A DNA stretch of 64,000 nt from assembly GCA_050084985.1 (NCBI GenBank), contig JBITNC010000001.1, positions 116,808,001 to 116,872,000 on the forward strand. The letters are read 5' to 3'. The notes beneath the pieces were generated by a model. It saw only the letters and a program-made list of their open reading frames with translations. It was not told the DNA's origin and searched no databases. The position numbers and the translations under genes are program-made. Below are positions 1 to 13,449 of this stretch, in pieces (the first letter of the stretch is position 1; each line of letters begins with the position of its first letter). This DNA comes from Nageia nagi (taxonomy: Eukaryota > Pinophyta).

Positions 1-3000
1 CCAAGAATCCAATGATGCATTCTCGCATAAAGCACATAGCTATTAGGTATCATTTTTTGAAGAAGAAAGTGTAATAAGGTGAGGTAAATTTAGATTTTAT
101 CCCCACAATAGAGAAGGTAGTAGACATTTTATATAAAACTATTACTCAAAGAAGTTTTTTAGCACCTTCGTAAAATATTAGAAGTGGTCACATTTCCTTA
201 GCATTGACTAGTTTTTGGGGCCACATTTTTAGACGGAGAATTCTTGTCCTTATTTTCATTTTTTCTCCTATTTATAACTTATACTCATTTTACTAATCTT
301 TACATGAGAATGTTATGTATGGACTCAAGGGGAGTCTTCGACAACCCTTTAGTCTTGATATCAAAGGGGGGATTACTATGGTGAGTGCATTGTCAACAAT
401 TTTAAAGGGGGGATTATTGAGCAAGGTGAAATGATAATGTTATCATTATTTTTAAAACACTATTATGGATGTGTTCATCAATTGCATAGGAATTTTTTGC
501 ATCTATGTGCTTCAGTGTGAAAAGTTGTAAAAGATAAAAAAAATGTCAAAAGTTCAAAAAGTTGTCAAATAATTACAAATGATGCAAAGGTCATTCATAT
601 GTGCTTGTTTAAAGATGTTTGGTGCTTATGTGGATGATTTGGATATTCATGTAAAGTTGTTACAATTTGTTCATGTAAATTTATAAAACTCTTCAAGAAG
701 TTGTCAAAGTTATCAAAATTGTAAAAATTGCAAAAGTTATTAAAAAGGAGCAAAAGTTACAAATCTTGCTTTTATGTGTCAATGAACTATTTTGGATGGC
801 CTAACATATCTTTGGAACCTATTTTAATTAGTTATAAGTGAATTTGTAGTGTTAATACAACTGGTTGCCTTGTCGATGCATCAGTGACAAAGCTTGGGCC
901 TTTTTTGGCTAAGTGTAATTTTGAACAAAGTTATCATTTTGTAGAAGTTAATGTGTGTATTTAGTGAAAATTTAGAGTTTTGGTTTTATACCAATAGTAT
1001 AGGGATATACTAATAATAGGTGGTTCACATGTTTCCTCAATCTAACATCAAATTAGAAAGTTATAGCTTCCAAAAAATGCCTCAGGATTACTGTTTCCAG
1101 TTTTAGGTAGTTTTATGGGATAATGATAAATGCCAAAAATGGTGAAAAAATATGAGTTTTTTTAAAATGTGATGATTATTTCATATTTATATAATAAAAT
1201 TAAGCAATTTTTCCATTTGGATCATCATGATATGAGGTCCCAAAGTATGAGAAACTATAAATTACACATTCTTTGAATGCTAAGTGTTGAATGAAATGTC
1301 TTCGAAATCAACATGGAAGGGTACTTTGTCAGATGTTCAATAAGAAATTTGTGATGAGTTAGAGGTTTAAATTTTGAGTGAAGGTATTCAAATATATTAT
1401 GAATATGTGATCCAATTTTAATCTTAATATGATATTCAAGGAAGAAATAGTTAGCATTGCAAAATAGTTCTAGAGAATGTTTTTAAGTTTTGGACAATTT
1501 TGTTGTTTGCATGATAATTTTGCTTTGGGGTGTATTTATTAAAATGAATATTTATATGGAATATTAGAATGTGCTAAAATAGTTTATAATAATGTTGTAA
1601 GTGTTAGCTTAGTATTTAGGTTGATTGGTGGCATTGCCAATATTTGTTTGGACAAGTTTGCATTTTGTGGGATAGATGCAAAATTAGCATCGATGACCTA
1701 ATTATAGTTAAAATTGTAATAAATATGCAAGTATTTTAGGGGTAAAAAATTTACAAGAGGTATTTCATATTAAGGTAAACATAATATATGAATTTCAAAT
1801 CAAACGAATACATGAGGAAGATTTTGAGTGAGTTGTAAAAAGTTAATTTCTTACTTTTTCAATTTTGGGGAGCCTTATGAATAGTAACATTTTTGGTCAA
1901 ATTTATCTCTTATGTTTATGAAATTAGTTTTTTAAGAGGCTTTTTAACATATAACACATTAAGATGAAAAACATTGCTTCTTGAATCATGTCAATCCGAG
2001 GTTTTGAATTTGGAGAATGAGTAAAGTGCACAATACTTTGTCCATGTATTGTTTGACAAAATGTTTCATTAGCATTTGGGTACTTTATATAACTTATTTT
2101 ATATTTATTAGAAATTTAAAAGAGCTATTTTTTCTAAGAGATATTTGCTTATTTAAAAATAGGACAAAGTGATAATATTAAAAGGAATAAGAGCTATTAA
2201 AACAAAAACATAAGAGAATGCCCATGTGTTGAAAGTGTTGTTATTATTTTAAAAGAAATAAAAGAGGTAATCTATTATATGATATATGTGCTTGAAAGGA
2301 TATTTAAGAGAATAAAGAGGCAATAATTTTTCATTATTTTTCTGGTAGTGATTGATAGAAATACAAAAGACCAAGAGTTAGAGAAGGGAATATGAAGAGG
2401 GTTTTAGGAAATCTATTTTTTATTATTAAGTGAGCGTGGAGAGAGTGCATAGGCTTCCTTTTTGGGTGTAATGTAGTGAAATTATTTTGGTATAGTATGA
2501 TGTGATTAATGCTTCAATTTGATGTTAGTAGTGTGGTTTCAAAAAGCTAAACCATTCAAGCTCTTGTGTCAGGATTCAAATTTCCATATAAGTTTTCATT
2601 TTTGTTGGGTCGATGCTTGGCAATCGAATTCAATGCTTTGTCCAATGGGTCCTATAAAACTTAAGGTTAGTTGGTTCCATTCCCCATAGTGGGTACTATA
2701 AAATTTGTAAAAGTTCCCATATTTTTGGACTAGATTTGGGAGGGAGCCCAAGCATTCCTCGATATTTTATGGTATATGATTTTGTGTGTTACTTTTGTTA
2801 CTTTGATTTCATAATCACTTTAATATTTTAACAGACACTAATTCATCCTCACCTCTTAGTGTCATGCTTAGTTTAGCACTAATATGATCAAGAATGTCAA
2901 CCATATATGCATTGTATAATTTCATTCATTGTAGGATTCATGAATTTGAAGTTATTGATAGCCCTCTTTTAATACACCTGCATTGCTTACATATATTACA

Positions 3001-3355
3001 TGAACAAATTTAACTTTATATGAATTAATTCAAATACATAAAAATGAGATGAGAAATGTGAGAAGCATAAGTCATATTGCTCCATCATCATTTCTTGCAA
3101 ACTATTCAAGGTACTAAGCAAACCACTCCACACTCCAACAATCAAGTTTTATAGGTATGTTATTTATAAATTCTTTATCTTCATTTAGATGCTTGACATG
3201 GCCAAGAAGGTCAATCACATAAGTATTATCTAATTTATTTCATTGTGGGTGTAGTAATCATTCATGAATTTCCTGCAAACCCAATAAATACAAGGAAAAT
3301 AGGGTAAGAAGATGGTGAGGTAAGGTTTTATCACATTCAAGGCCCATAACCATTG
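1..3355. other. AT-rich intergenic DNA, no gene recognised
   Basis: No open reading frame of useful length and no recognisable protein family on either strand. The stretch has short homopolymer runs and low-complexity AT sequence with stops in all frames. It probably consists of old, unrecognisable transposon sequence. Confidence 0.6.
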
Positions 3356-3375
3356 GCTACAAGTCTAGGGTTAAT

Positions 3376-4330
3376 GCAAGAAGTTGGATCCACTAAATGG
3401 TTATATAGTGGACATTTTTACCTTAGTTTTTAGGTTTAGTCACAATTAATCTCAAAATTTGAAGCACTTAGACATGGTATTATTAAAAAGGTTAGTAGGA
3501 AAAAAATGTAGTGCTCGAAGTCTAGTTTTAAAATATATTATTTTTTCCAATACCTCAATGATAAAAGTTAATTTTTGATATGCATTTCTAAAAGTCACTA
3601 TTTAAAATATATTATTTTAGGACCATAGCATGTGAGTGTATGATAAACATAATTTGATCTAAATTAAATCATTTTTTAAATACTTTTGGGAAAAGATACC
3701 TAACACACTAAAGATTGTTCAAGATATTTTTTCATGAATATTTTTTTATTACTTTTTTTCTAGCCTTAATTGTTATTTCAAAAAGTATCATGTACGACAT
3801 GCATAATTTGACCAAAATTTAGTTTTTTTTATTTTTTAATTTAATTGAGAATTATCTATTGATTGTTGATATATAATTGATTTTTCATAATTATCAAAAA
3901 ATAAAAGGTTATTAAAAAACTAAGAGAACCTAATTTTCCAAGTTTGAGGATCAATTTCATTGAAAATTAATTTATAAATAGAAAATGTAATGAAATTATT
4001 AAAAAAAGTACATATTTAACATTTGTACTCTCTTATCTAAAATGGGTTTTAATTTCATGAAAATATTCATCAGATAAATTAATCAAACATCCATTAAAAG
4101 TAAGGATTTATCACTACCATTGCCATGAACAAAAAGTTGTAAGGTGAAGGCTAAGACTTGGTCCACCAAGCCTTTCCCAAGCCTAAATTCAAAATATGAA
4201 ATTTTGGTTCATAATAAAATTTTATTATTTTTTAACACTAAAAAGGAATGAAATTTTATTTTAAAATGAAATTTTGTTCCAAATAAAATTTTGTTTTCAA
4301 ATGAAATTTTGTTCCTTTTATACCCATTGT
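3376..4330 (-). mobile_element. Non-autonomous inverted-repeat element, copy 2 (reversed, one end degraded)
   Basis: The sequence begins with a terminus (3376-3395) like that of the complete copy at 47476-48464 and runs through the same landmarks in reverse-complement order: the block around 3455-3485, the GACCATAGCATGTGAG block near 3630, the GATACCTAACAC block near 3700, the GTACGACATGCATAATTTGACC block near 3795 and the AAGGCTAAGACTTGG block near 4147. The far terminus is not readable. It encodes nothing. The last 150 bases are short AAATTTTG-type repeats, also present in the other copies. Confidence 0.6.
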
Positions 4331-4626
4331 TGACAACAATCACTTTAGATAGTAATGTATCCAAATTTTGCATCACCTTGTCTATACTTGATAGTTAAAA
4401 GTGACATTCCTACATTTTTTTAATGCAAAATTCTCACAAAAAAGTCCTTTCTAATCCATTTTTTATTCTCTTTTAAAATATGGAAAGCATTGAAATATTT
4501 TTTAAGTTGAAATAAGAATATTTGATAGTGAAACAAGGATTTTTAGAAGGAATAAATTATCTCTTTTAAAATAAATTCTTAAGCGAAGAGAGTTTTTTAT
4601 GTTTTATTTGATAATTTTAGTAATCA

Positions 4627-7240
4627 ATGGGTTCAAAACATCATAAAATAAAGAGAACAAGGAGGAGTTTGACACTTGAAGAAATGCAACCAAAGATAGA
4701 GGAGACAACACAAAAAGGAGATAGAAGAGTAAGAATTAAAGCATCAAGTTCAATGGCAATTGAGGAGGAGAATAATCAAGAGAATAAAATTGAAGAGATG
4801 ATCATAGATGATATAATTGTGTAAGAGGTAAATATGATATAAGCTCCAAATCTAAGTACATCTTCAAATCTAGCATTGAATGAAGCTTCAAATCCAAGTA
4901 CAACTTCAAATCCACCATTGAATGAAGCTTCAATTCCAATGACTATGGATACAAATCGAGGTATATCTTAAGATCTTATTTGAATGACATGCAAAATATG
5001 AATATTAAAATAAATGTATATATGCATTCTAACCCTTGTATTAGTAATCTTGATGATATCAATTATAATCATAAAAAAATAGAAATAGTAAATGGTATTG
5101 AAAACTCTAGTTTGAATAATTCTTTTGATAATGTCTTTTTTCAAATTGAAAGAAATAGATTAGATAATTTCCTTTGTAAAAAATCTTGAAGATAAATAAT
5201 AATTCATAAAAATATGGTATATGATCAATTTTGCTTTAAGAAAAAATTAGGATTTCAATGTCAAATCCTATTGCAATTAATGAGAATGCAAAAAAGAGAA
5301 AAGTAGTGAAATATTTAGGCATTTGTGTTAAGAAATATAAACCCCTTAAATAGGTTATATTTATTATTACTAGTGCTATTGACTATATAGGAAAGATGAA
5401 TCAATCTAAATACAAGAATATGGTACATTGAGCTATAACAATAGCTTTAGTAAATAAAATAACTTGAAATAAAAAAAAAAATCATTGGTAAGGTTAGTGT
5501 ATTTCAAAAAAATAAATTATAAAGCTTTGTAAAGAGAAGACAAAGTATTGAAAATGATCCAATCAACCAATTTGTTGGAATCTATCTCTAACATAAGTTT
5601 GAATAACAAAAATAAATCTTTAGTTGAAAATTTTTGGTATGATAATACCAGGGTTTCATCTAATACTAGAGATATTTTGAAATTGAGAGTTGGGTAAAAA
5701 TATCATGATCTTAATGCTAAACACCTATTAGATATGTATCAAATTGAACTTTATATAAAATCTTTAGGTGAATTGTTGCTACCATTTAATATTAGTCAAA
5801 GATCATTTGAAAAATACAAATCTTGGTATGTGAAAATTAGCAAGAAAAGAATATCATTTTATTGTAAAACACATATATAATTTAGATATTATTATAATGT
5901 TTTTCAATATATTATTTATACTTTGTATGCTAATGATTTGATTTAGAAATCTGGTATTACTATGCCTTCTAAAAATATCTATGAGTTTACACCAAGATTA
6001 TTTTGTGAAACTCCTAATGAGCAATCATTTTGTTGAAGGACATGTATTTCTAGATAATGTAATAGTTATGGGAACTTTTTAGTATTAGGAGGATATATAC
6101 AAGAAACTAATGAACATGAATTTGGATAATAATTAATGGATGTTAAAAAATTCAAGAATATTGAGTATTCTTTGAAGGATGAAAAAATTAGAAAGTGTGT
6201 TGATTTGGTCACTAAAAACATTAGTTTGCACACATTCATGGATGATTTTAAGAGTAAGATTATATTAAAATGTATGTTAAACACTCGCAACATGCATGAT
6301 GGTTTGATAGTCAATTTCACTTATACAAAAACATATTTCAAATTCGAACTATATTATCAATGGTTGACTTTGCAAAAAAATATACTCTTGCACCACAAGA
6401 AGAAATCCAATCTCAATATTATAATTCAATGTAACTTTTCATTTTTGTTCATATTGTATATAGATAAGTAGATGATAGTATAGAAGATAATTGAAAACTT
6501 TTAAGGGAGTACTATTTCTATATGAGTGATAACCGATTACACTCATGAGAGTTTATTCAATATTGCTTTGAGGTATTTTAAGATAATTTAGGAAAGATAA
6601 ATTGAAATGATACAACATTTAATATGTTCATATAATTATACAAGACAATTTAAAAATGCATGTATGTTTTATTAGCTAAGTAGGGTTCATAAAGAAAATA
6701 ATATCCAACATATATGGAGTTTTTTTTTTAAGATAGTCATGGTAAAGGAGAGCATGATGGATTTCGTATATGTATTGAAAGATCTCTTGGTAGAGAGCAA
6801 ATGAAATTTGAAGATACAGTCAAATTTAAAGATGCATATGCAATTATAGACTGGTGTCATAAAATATTATATATAGGATCAAGTAAGAATTTTACAATTT
6901 GATGATTCTTTTGGTTAGTTGAGGAAGAGAATATTTTGAGTCATTATGATTGTAAGAAAATCAATGGATCAACAATGTGGTATTTATTTAGGAATTTAAA
7001 TATAAAAACATCGACTATATGGATAAGGGAGCTTATATTTTTTTTATTATTTTTGTATTATAGGTGATTGGGAAGCATATATAAATAAATAACAGGTCAA
7101 GGAATAGAAATAAATATATTTTATGCCTACACAAGTACATGATTAACAAGAAACAATAATTGATGATGAGAATCAATTATTTTCATCTGATGACTATGAT
7201 TGTATTTTGGATCTTGTATAAGAACGTAATTTAATTCATT
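4627..7240 (+). pseudogene. Degenerate transposase-like gene (HGKG-x-HDG family)
   Basis: A conceptual protein can be followed over about 2.6 kb in shifting frames with many stops. The N-terminal part (4627-4824) is basic and acidic low-complexity sequence followed by a 14-residue repeat. Near 5630-5850 the translation has FWYDNTRVS, then NISQRSFEKYKSWYV. Near 6640-6830 it has YTRQFKNACMFY, then HKENNIQHIWSFF, SHGKGEHDG and ERSLGREQMKFED. Near 6910-7070 it has FWLVEEEN, then GSTMWY and GDWEAY. This order matches a widespread uncharacterised family of transposase-like proteins that I know from plant and animal genomes by its HGKG-DG signature but cannot name securely. The gene is dead: it has in-frame stops, a frameshift in the poly-T run at 6720-6730, and lost cysteines. 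Confidence 0.55.
4843..4945 (+). repeat. 42-bp tandem repeat coding a 14-residue repeat
   Basis: About two and a half copies of a 42-bp unit, translating as ASNPSTTSNPPLNE and variants, in frame with the ORF at 4627-4824 but beyond its stop. It looks like a low-complexity linker of the transposase-like pseudogene. Confidence 0.6.
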
Positions 7241-7253
7241 TTAAATTAAACTC

Positions 7254-7258
<5 letters not shown>

Positions 7259-7298
<40 letters not shown>
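7259..7298. repeat. (TA)n microsatellite
   Basis: Forty bases of perfect TA alternation immediately after the end of the transposase-like pseudogene. Confidence 0.95.
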
Positions 7299-7303
<5 letters not shown>

Positions 7304-7823
7304 AACCACCCGTTAGGGAACAAGTTTGTGCCCTTGATATAGGTGTATGTTATTTTGGATTTTAAGGTGAATTAAGAGAGAATAAAGTATAGGTTAGCTT
7401 GATATATTAAAAAAAAATAAGTTAACCCATACTTGAGTTGATGATGATGGATTTGAGTATCCAACAAGTTGTATGGTGGTTTTTGGCATATGGATACAAG
7501 TATATCTTAACAAAAAGAATATTTTTCCTACATATGAAGATTATTAAATACATAAGAAGATTATACACTACTCATAATAAAGTGTTGTGGAGTATTTTGA
7601 TAGAGGAACATGAGATAATTATGGATGCATTATAGAAAAGAGATAATGAAAATAGTACAATAGATTGAAAAATATAGGTAAGTTTATAACTTAATATTAT
7701 TATTCATTTATTTATGTGACATTTCTATCATTGTTTAAAAATGGATACTTTATTGAATTAAATTTTGCTTGCAAGACATAGGTGCATGTTAAATTTCACC
7801 TGAGGATAATGAAAAGGATGCAT

Positions 7824-7935
7824 ACCCCTAATCCTTAATCCCTAACCTTTAATCCCTAACCCCTAACCTATAATCCCTTATCCTTAACCCCTAATCCATA
7901 ATACATAATCCTTAATCTCTAATCCCCTTATCCCT
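7824..7935. repeat. Interstitial telomere-like tract
   Basis: A run of degenerate seven-base units of the types CCCTAAT, CCCTAAC, CCTTAAT and CCTTATC. The plant telomere C-strand unit is CCCTAAA, so this looks like an old interstitial telomeric repeat or a related minisatellite. No unit array is perfect. Confidence 0.6.
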
Positions 7936-7980
7936 CACCTTCCCTCCCTCCTTTCCCTTCCCCTTCCCCTTCCCCTCCTC
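7936..7980. repeat. Polypyrimidine mirror repeat (CCCTTC)n
   Basis: A pure C/T block abutting the telomere-like tract, with CCCTTCCCCTTCCCCTTCCC at its core. The opposite strand has four closely spaced G-runs, so it could form a G-quadruplex or, as a mirror repeat, a triplex. Confidence 0.7.
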
Positions 7981-7989
7981 ATATCCCTT

Positions 7990-9780
7990 TCTCGTTTAAG
8001 GTTATGTGGACACCATCTTCCATGTGTAACATTGTGATTGGTATAACATGTCCAATATAGCCCATTTTTTAGTGTGTATTGATCATTTTTTAGTCTCATC
8101 CCTAGTGCTTGGTTTGATTTATCTTAACAGTGGACATAACAGATGCATGACATTCCTTCACATCACCAACCTCAACTTACATGGAATTTCATTTAATTCC
8201 CACTAAAATTCATATCAAGTTGGTGCATGTCAGAATGCTATGCTTCCCTCCACCATTCCTCCTCCTGCATGGTGCCCATATCCCAAGATGGCAATTGTGA
8301 AGTGGCATTGGTCCTCAAAATTTTTGATCATCTCAATCTCTATTCTAGCTAGTGGTTCTAGATTAATCATTTCCCTTGGTGTCCATATATGTTCAACTAC
8401 ACTCCATCATTGACCATGGTCTCTACCCATATATATTTACAAGGTAAAGTTAGACATTATTTCAACCCCCATCCACATGCATATGGCTTTAGGTTTAATC
8501 CTCCATCTTGATAGAGGTGAGTTTTGTAACCTCACTTAGGCCAAAACATTGATCCTCTATGTTAATTTGTTATTACTACCAATGTTTGACCTTAACTTAC
8601 TATATTTTTTATTACTACTAGTGCTTGGCCTCACCTTACTATATATTTTTGCAGTGAGTTTGACAGTGTTTCAACCCCCATCCAATGTGAAAGGCTTTAT
8701 CTTCAACCCTCCAAGATATTATTAGTAAGGTATAAACTCATTAAGGTAACCATTATATGGGTTTCTTGGGTGTTTAGGTTTATTTTTTGTGAATTTTATC
8801 GTGGGCTTATTAATGCACTATTGCACTTAGTAAAATAATATTTTTTTTTCTTTTATGCCCCCCTAATTTCTAAATAATTACCTACAAAACTCTATACATA
8901 ATGGAATTATTTATCATTTCAAGCCCCATCCAAATGCATATGACTTAAAATTTCTTTGTTGCTTTAACCTCCAATGCTTTCTTTGTTATATCCTAGCAAC
9001 AAATACAACAAATATGTGGTAGTGCTTCACATACCCATCTCCCCAATCTATAAAACACTCATAGAAGTAAAACACTCATAACCTAGATGCATGATGCCAT
9101 TAGAGTTTTATGGATTGGAATGATTGGTAGATATGAACTGATATTCCCACCAACACCCCTCTCATGTTAGTGCATATTGGAATGATACACATTCCTCTAC
9201 AATTACTCCTCCTACTTAGTAAGTAAGCTCAAGGAAGAATATCTTACATTATTCTATAAAACATATTACATATTATTTCTCCCTTCTCATATATATCCCT
9301 TTAAAATTATCTTATATAATTCTTATCTTTTATTTCATTTGCTCAACTCCACCTATAATATCATATTTCACTTTCTCTACTTATACAAATTCAAATTCAA
9401 TATAAAACCTTTTAATTTGATCCAATTTTCATTATCATTTTCTTATGAAATTAGTTACAGAGTTTAGTCTTATACAAAGTTTGGTTTTACACCTGATGTG
9501 CAACATGTAGTATTGATGCAAATTATGGTCAAGTAGGCATATTATGTTTATATTGTTCATGGTTTTCAACATAGGTATTATCTAATTATTACAGTGTAAA
9601 TGAAATTGTAATTTAAAGTATAATTATATTATCCAATTGTGAGGGATTTAATGGATTTTCCTTCTTTACTAGGTTATTTTCATCCTTCATTTCATTAAGA
9701 ATGAAATTTAATACATTTCATTCTTCATTGCATTTCATCCTCTCTTTTTACAAGTATTTTTGTGCAAAAGTGGAGTAGTG
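7990..9780. repeat. Non-coding DNA with diverged internal repeats
   Basis: No gene is seen. Several diverged copies of similar segments recur, for example the phrase around TTTCAACCCCCATCCA near 8460, 8665 and 8920, and the CATTCCTCCTCCTGC-type phrase near 8255 and 9200. It looks like an old repeat block of unknown class. Confidence 0.4.
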
Positions 9781-9799
9781 CATGAAAAAGCCATGTTGG

Positions 9800-10255
9800 C
9801 TATAGGTATTCTTGTCAATAGCATAAAGTAAAAAACTCATAGCCCAATCATTTCTATATTTACTTGGTTCTTTTCATCCTTCATTGCATTATGAATGAAA
9901 TTCAATTCCATGTTCATATTATGTTTAATAACATATTTAGTGATTGCAAAAAGTAAAACTATAATTGCATAAAGTAAAAATTTGTTTGCATTAAGTAAAA
10001 TTGTGATTACATAAAGTAAAATATTCTTATCAATAGCATAATGTATAACACTCATATCTCAATAATTGTAATTTAAATAAAATTGTAATTGAATAAAGTA
10101 AAACTTTGATTGCATAAAGTATAACATTCTTTTCAATAGCATAATGTAAAAATATGATTGGATAAAATAAAAAATTATTATCAATAGAACAAAGTAGAAC
10201 ACTCATATCCCAATCATTGCAATCTTTACAAAGTAAAATTCTTGTCAATAGCTAT
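9800..10255. repeat. Degenerate tandem array, ATTGCATAAAGTAAAA core
   Basis: At least ten variants of a unit of about 22 bases containing ATTGCATAAAGTAAAA occur in a row, interspersed with a longer-period phrase (CTTATCAATAGCATAATGTA with ACTCATATCCCAATCATT). The short minus-strand ORFs here (9837-10055, 10030-10248) only translate the repeat and are not taken as genes. Confidence 0.7.
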
Positions 10256-10259
10256 GGTT

Positions 10260-12018
10260 TTGACATAAAATACAAGTAAATTAAGATTGAATAGCATATG
10301 TTCAATCCTAAATTGCCAATTAAATTTGTATAGAGATAAAAGGGTGGTTTCAAGTGGTTAACATTCCATTGAGATGTTGAAATATTTAACATATTAATTT
10401 TTAGCATAGTATATATCCTATATTTTCTTGTGAATTCCTTTGAGTATATTTTCACTTCTTTTTTTAAAAAACATATGCATTATTTTTTCCAAAACTTTTA
10501 ACTCAACTCTTCTTGTTAGATATCTTTAAAGTTAGTTGATGAATGCTATGCTTGTTGTATCCATAGCTTTTATCTTTCATGAGCTATAGAAGTTAGGAAC
10601 TTAATGTATTTAATAGATTCCCATGCAGTGTGAATTGTTAATTATTATTAATGTGTTTAATAGATTCCCATTCATTTCCTTTTAATCAAGATTTTTACAA
10701 TTTTTTATGGTGCCCAACAATCTATTTAAAGTAAGGGCCATTTACTGAAAAGATATAACTTATGTTAAGATTTCCAATGAAGTACATGTTATAATGGGTC
10801 TGGTAAATACATCATTCATCAATCTAGCTAATGGAAAATGCCTAAAGCATTTGTATCATGTGGGTATATAAATTATAATAATATTCATGAGAATGATTGT
10901 ATAATTAAGCTTCATATATATATTATGGTCTAGTTAGGATCATCTATCATGTGCTTGGTATGTTGACACCAACTTGAAACCTTTAGATACCTTTTGATTA
11001 CAAATTTGTAAATTATCATAAACACTAGTTGATGTCATTGAATCTTGATGTATTTTGGTGATGAACTTAGTTCTATAATTTCAAACAAATAACTTGGAAT
11101 ATAATCTAATCTTGAGATTGAAAGCATTAATAGATAGCTAGATTAGACACTATTGAATTTATATTGAGAAGATTTCTTGATTAAATACTAAGCCAAGTGC
11201 CAATATAATTTGAAGAAAAGGGACTAGAAATGGTTCAATATTCACTACAAGAAATGTTTGCCACCTATTTCTTTCAACATCAGTTGAGCATTCATCAAGT
11301 TTTGGAAAGTTTCTTAGGAATTTTCATAAAGTTTATGACAACAAAAGGATGGGTTAGACTTTAGTACTTTATTTGGCTTTCAACTTGTAGAGTTATAAAG
11401 GAAAATTTTTATTATTTGAAGCAAAATGGTTTATGATACAATATTGTAGAAGGATTTATTTATTAGACATGAATGTTGTAGATCTTTAAGGATTTTTCAC
11501 ATTTCTAAAATAAAATAATCTAAATGTATGGATCTATATCTACGTAATTTGTCTTTCCTACCTTAAAAAGAAGTTACTTATTACTAAATTATTAATGAAC
11601 CCTTTTCTCTAAAATCATTATTCTAGAAAGTGCATAAAATAGAAAAATATAGATACCATATATAAATTTCATATATCATGATTATATGGTTATTTGATTT
11701 TTTTCCTATATTCTAAAGAAATTGTCTAGTGGTTCCTTACCATTTCAATTTGAGTATGTGATTGAATTTTACTTGGTATTAAAGTTTTTTTTTGGTAAGG
11801 GTAAAATATTAAAGTGGGTTTTCAAAAAATAACACCCCAAAACTTGTATTTACAATAGTTTTAGATTTTTCAACAATAGAAACATTTAAGACATTTACAA
11901 AACATTTGAGTGTCACCATAGTTCATAGATTCTTCTCATAATCCTTTTTTATGTCTGAATATGCATTTCCTCATCTCAAACTTCTCAAATAATATCTTTA
12001 AGATCCTTCCTGTGTATC
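10260..12018. other. AT-rich DNA, nothing recognised
   Basis: No coding frame of note, no repeat ends and no RNA gene recognised. The small minus-strand ORF at 10252-10455 has no family resemblance and is probably chance. Confidence 0.5.
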
Positions 12019-13446
12019 TTATGTTGGGTCTTCATATCCTGACTTCAAATTCTTCAAAGGATTTAATAGTAATCCTCTGATCTTAAGGCTTTTCAATAGA
12101 CCTTTCCTCCTCATTTGATGGATATGTAGAGCATCCTTCATATTTATCAAAGATTGAGCCAAATAGATGTTAAACACATCCCCTTTCAAGTTTCTTTGGA
12201 GTAGAACCTTTAGAATTTTGTTCACCAGAATCTTGGGTATCCACCCTTAAATCCATTCTAGAGCTAGGGTCTTCATAAACATGACTTGTTAGGTATTTAG
12301 AGCTTGGGTTCAATGCTTGATCTTCCAAACTATGTTATAGAAATACTCTTGTAATTATTACCTACAAGGTAGACTTTTTTAATATGACCAATTTGTTGAT
12401 GGCGATAACATCTTTGGTAGGAACTTTCATATTCAATATTTTGATTCCATGTGCACCATTTCAAAGTACAAGTTATTGACTTTTGCTAGGGCTTTTGTGT
12501 GTTCAAATAGATAGCAATTTTGGCTTTTCAAATATCCTTTTGCTTTTAACATTCTCAAAAGTATATGAATATGGCCCTATAAAAATAACAATGGCATTTC
12601 CAATTTTTATGATGTCTTTTTGGCTCCAAAACTCTATTGGCAATGCATACAAATTTACCATTTCAGGAATTCCAAAGATCTACTAAACCAAGGGGTAAAA
12701 GTCTAGAGACCATTTCCTAATATACATCCCATATGTTTGAAGAAGCATTCTCACTTATGCTCTAAGGCCCTATCCCTTTTCTTTGAATCCTCAAAGGTCA
12801 CCATAAAGAAACCACATGGAATAAGAGAAATGTTAAATTTATAATCCCAACATTCATCAACATACCTCATTAGTTCTTCCCATTTTGGATGATTTCTCCT
12901 TAATTTACAAATAATTGCTTTCATCTCTAGCTCTGTGATTTGCATTCTGACCTCACTATCTTCAATATTTATCGAGAAAAAATATGGGGTTATCAAAACG
13001 AGATCAGAGTCCAAGTTGTCAAAAGCATATCCATGCCCTTGAAAAGATAGATCTTGTATAGAATCCACCTTGTTAGATTCTAATCCATAATGGTAATCAT
13101 TTTCCCACCTTTTCACTATATGCAATTGATCTTCTGTAGTAGTCCTACAGGAAAGGTTCCCATAGCTACCTTGTGCAAATCCACTCCTCACATTGCTTGC
13201 TGAAGATGCCCTAATATTTTTCTCAATTGGTGAACCTAAATCGCACCTTTCATCAATGGTGCTCCACTTGGTCTTACGGTTACTCTTTTTGGAATCTATG
13301 TATTTTGAGAATTGATGTTCTTTTTTTTTTATTAAATCACATAAATGCAATTTAGTGGGACATTGGATTTCTTTTAAACTAAAGATTGATTTGAAACTTA
13401 GGTTTAGCGTTAGTGATGATAATGTGACTATTTTCATCCTGAACAC
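12019..13446 (-). pseudogene. LINE ORF1-like (DUF4283 plus zinc knuckle) pseudogene
   Basis: The longest open frame is 12751-13446 (231 codons). Its C-terminal part, with HPKWEELMRYVDECW, FNISLIPCGFFMVTFED and RDRALEH, matches the DUF4283 domain found in plant LINE ORF1 and related gag-like proteins. The homology continues in another frame from about 12720 to 12480, where IFGIPEMVNLYALPIEFW and IIKIGNAI match the typical DUF4283 C-terminal half. A degenerate zf-CCHC_4-like knuckle (RCYRHQQIGHIKK) follows near 12410. The frame then continues poorly to 12019. Two adjacent stops and at least one frameshift break it. No reverse transcriptase ORF2 follows on its downstream side, so it is a truncated fragment. 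An independent captured DUF4283 gene is less likely. Confidence 0.65.
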
Positions 13447-13449
13447 CTG

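Noticed and set aside
6066-6471. 84-codon minus-strand ORF and 111-codon plus-strand ORF as separate genes
   Set aside because: The minus ORF is a shadow; the plus ORF is part of the transposase-like pseudogene.
9837-10248. Minus-strand hydrophobic ORFs as membrane peptides
   Set aside because: They translate the tandem repeat and vary with it.
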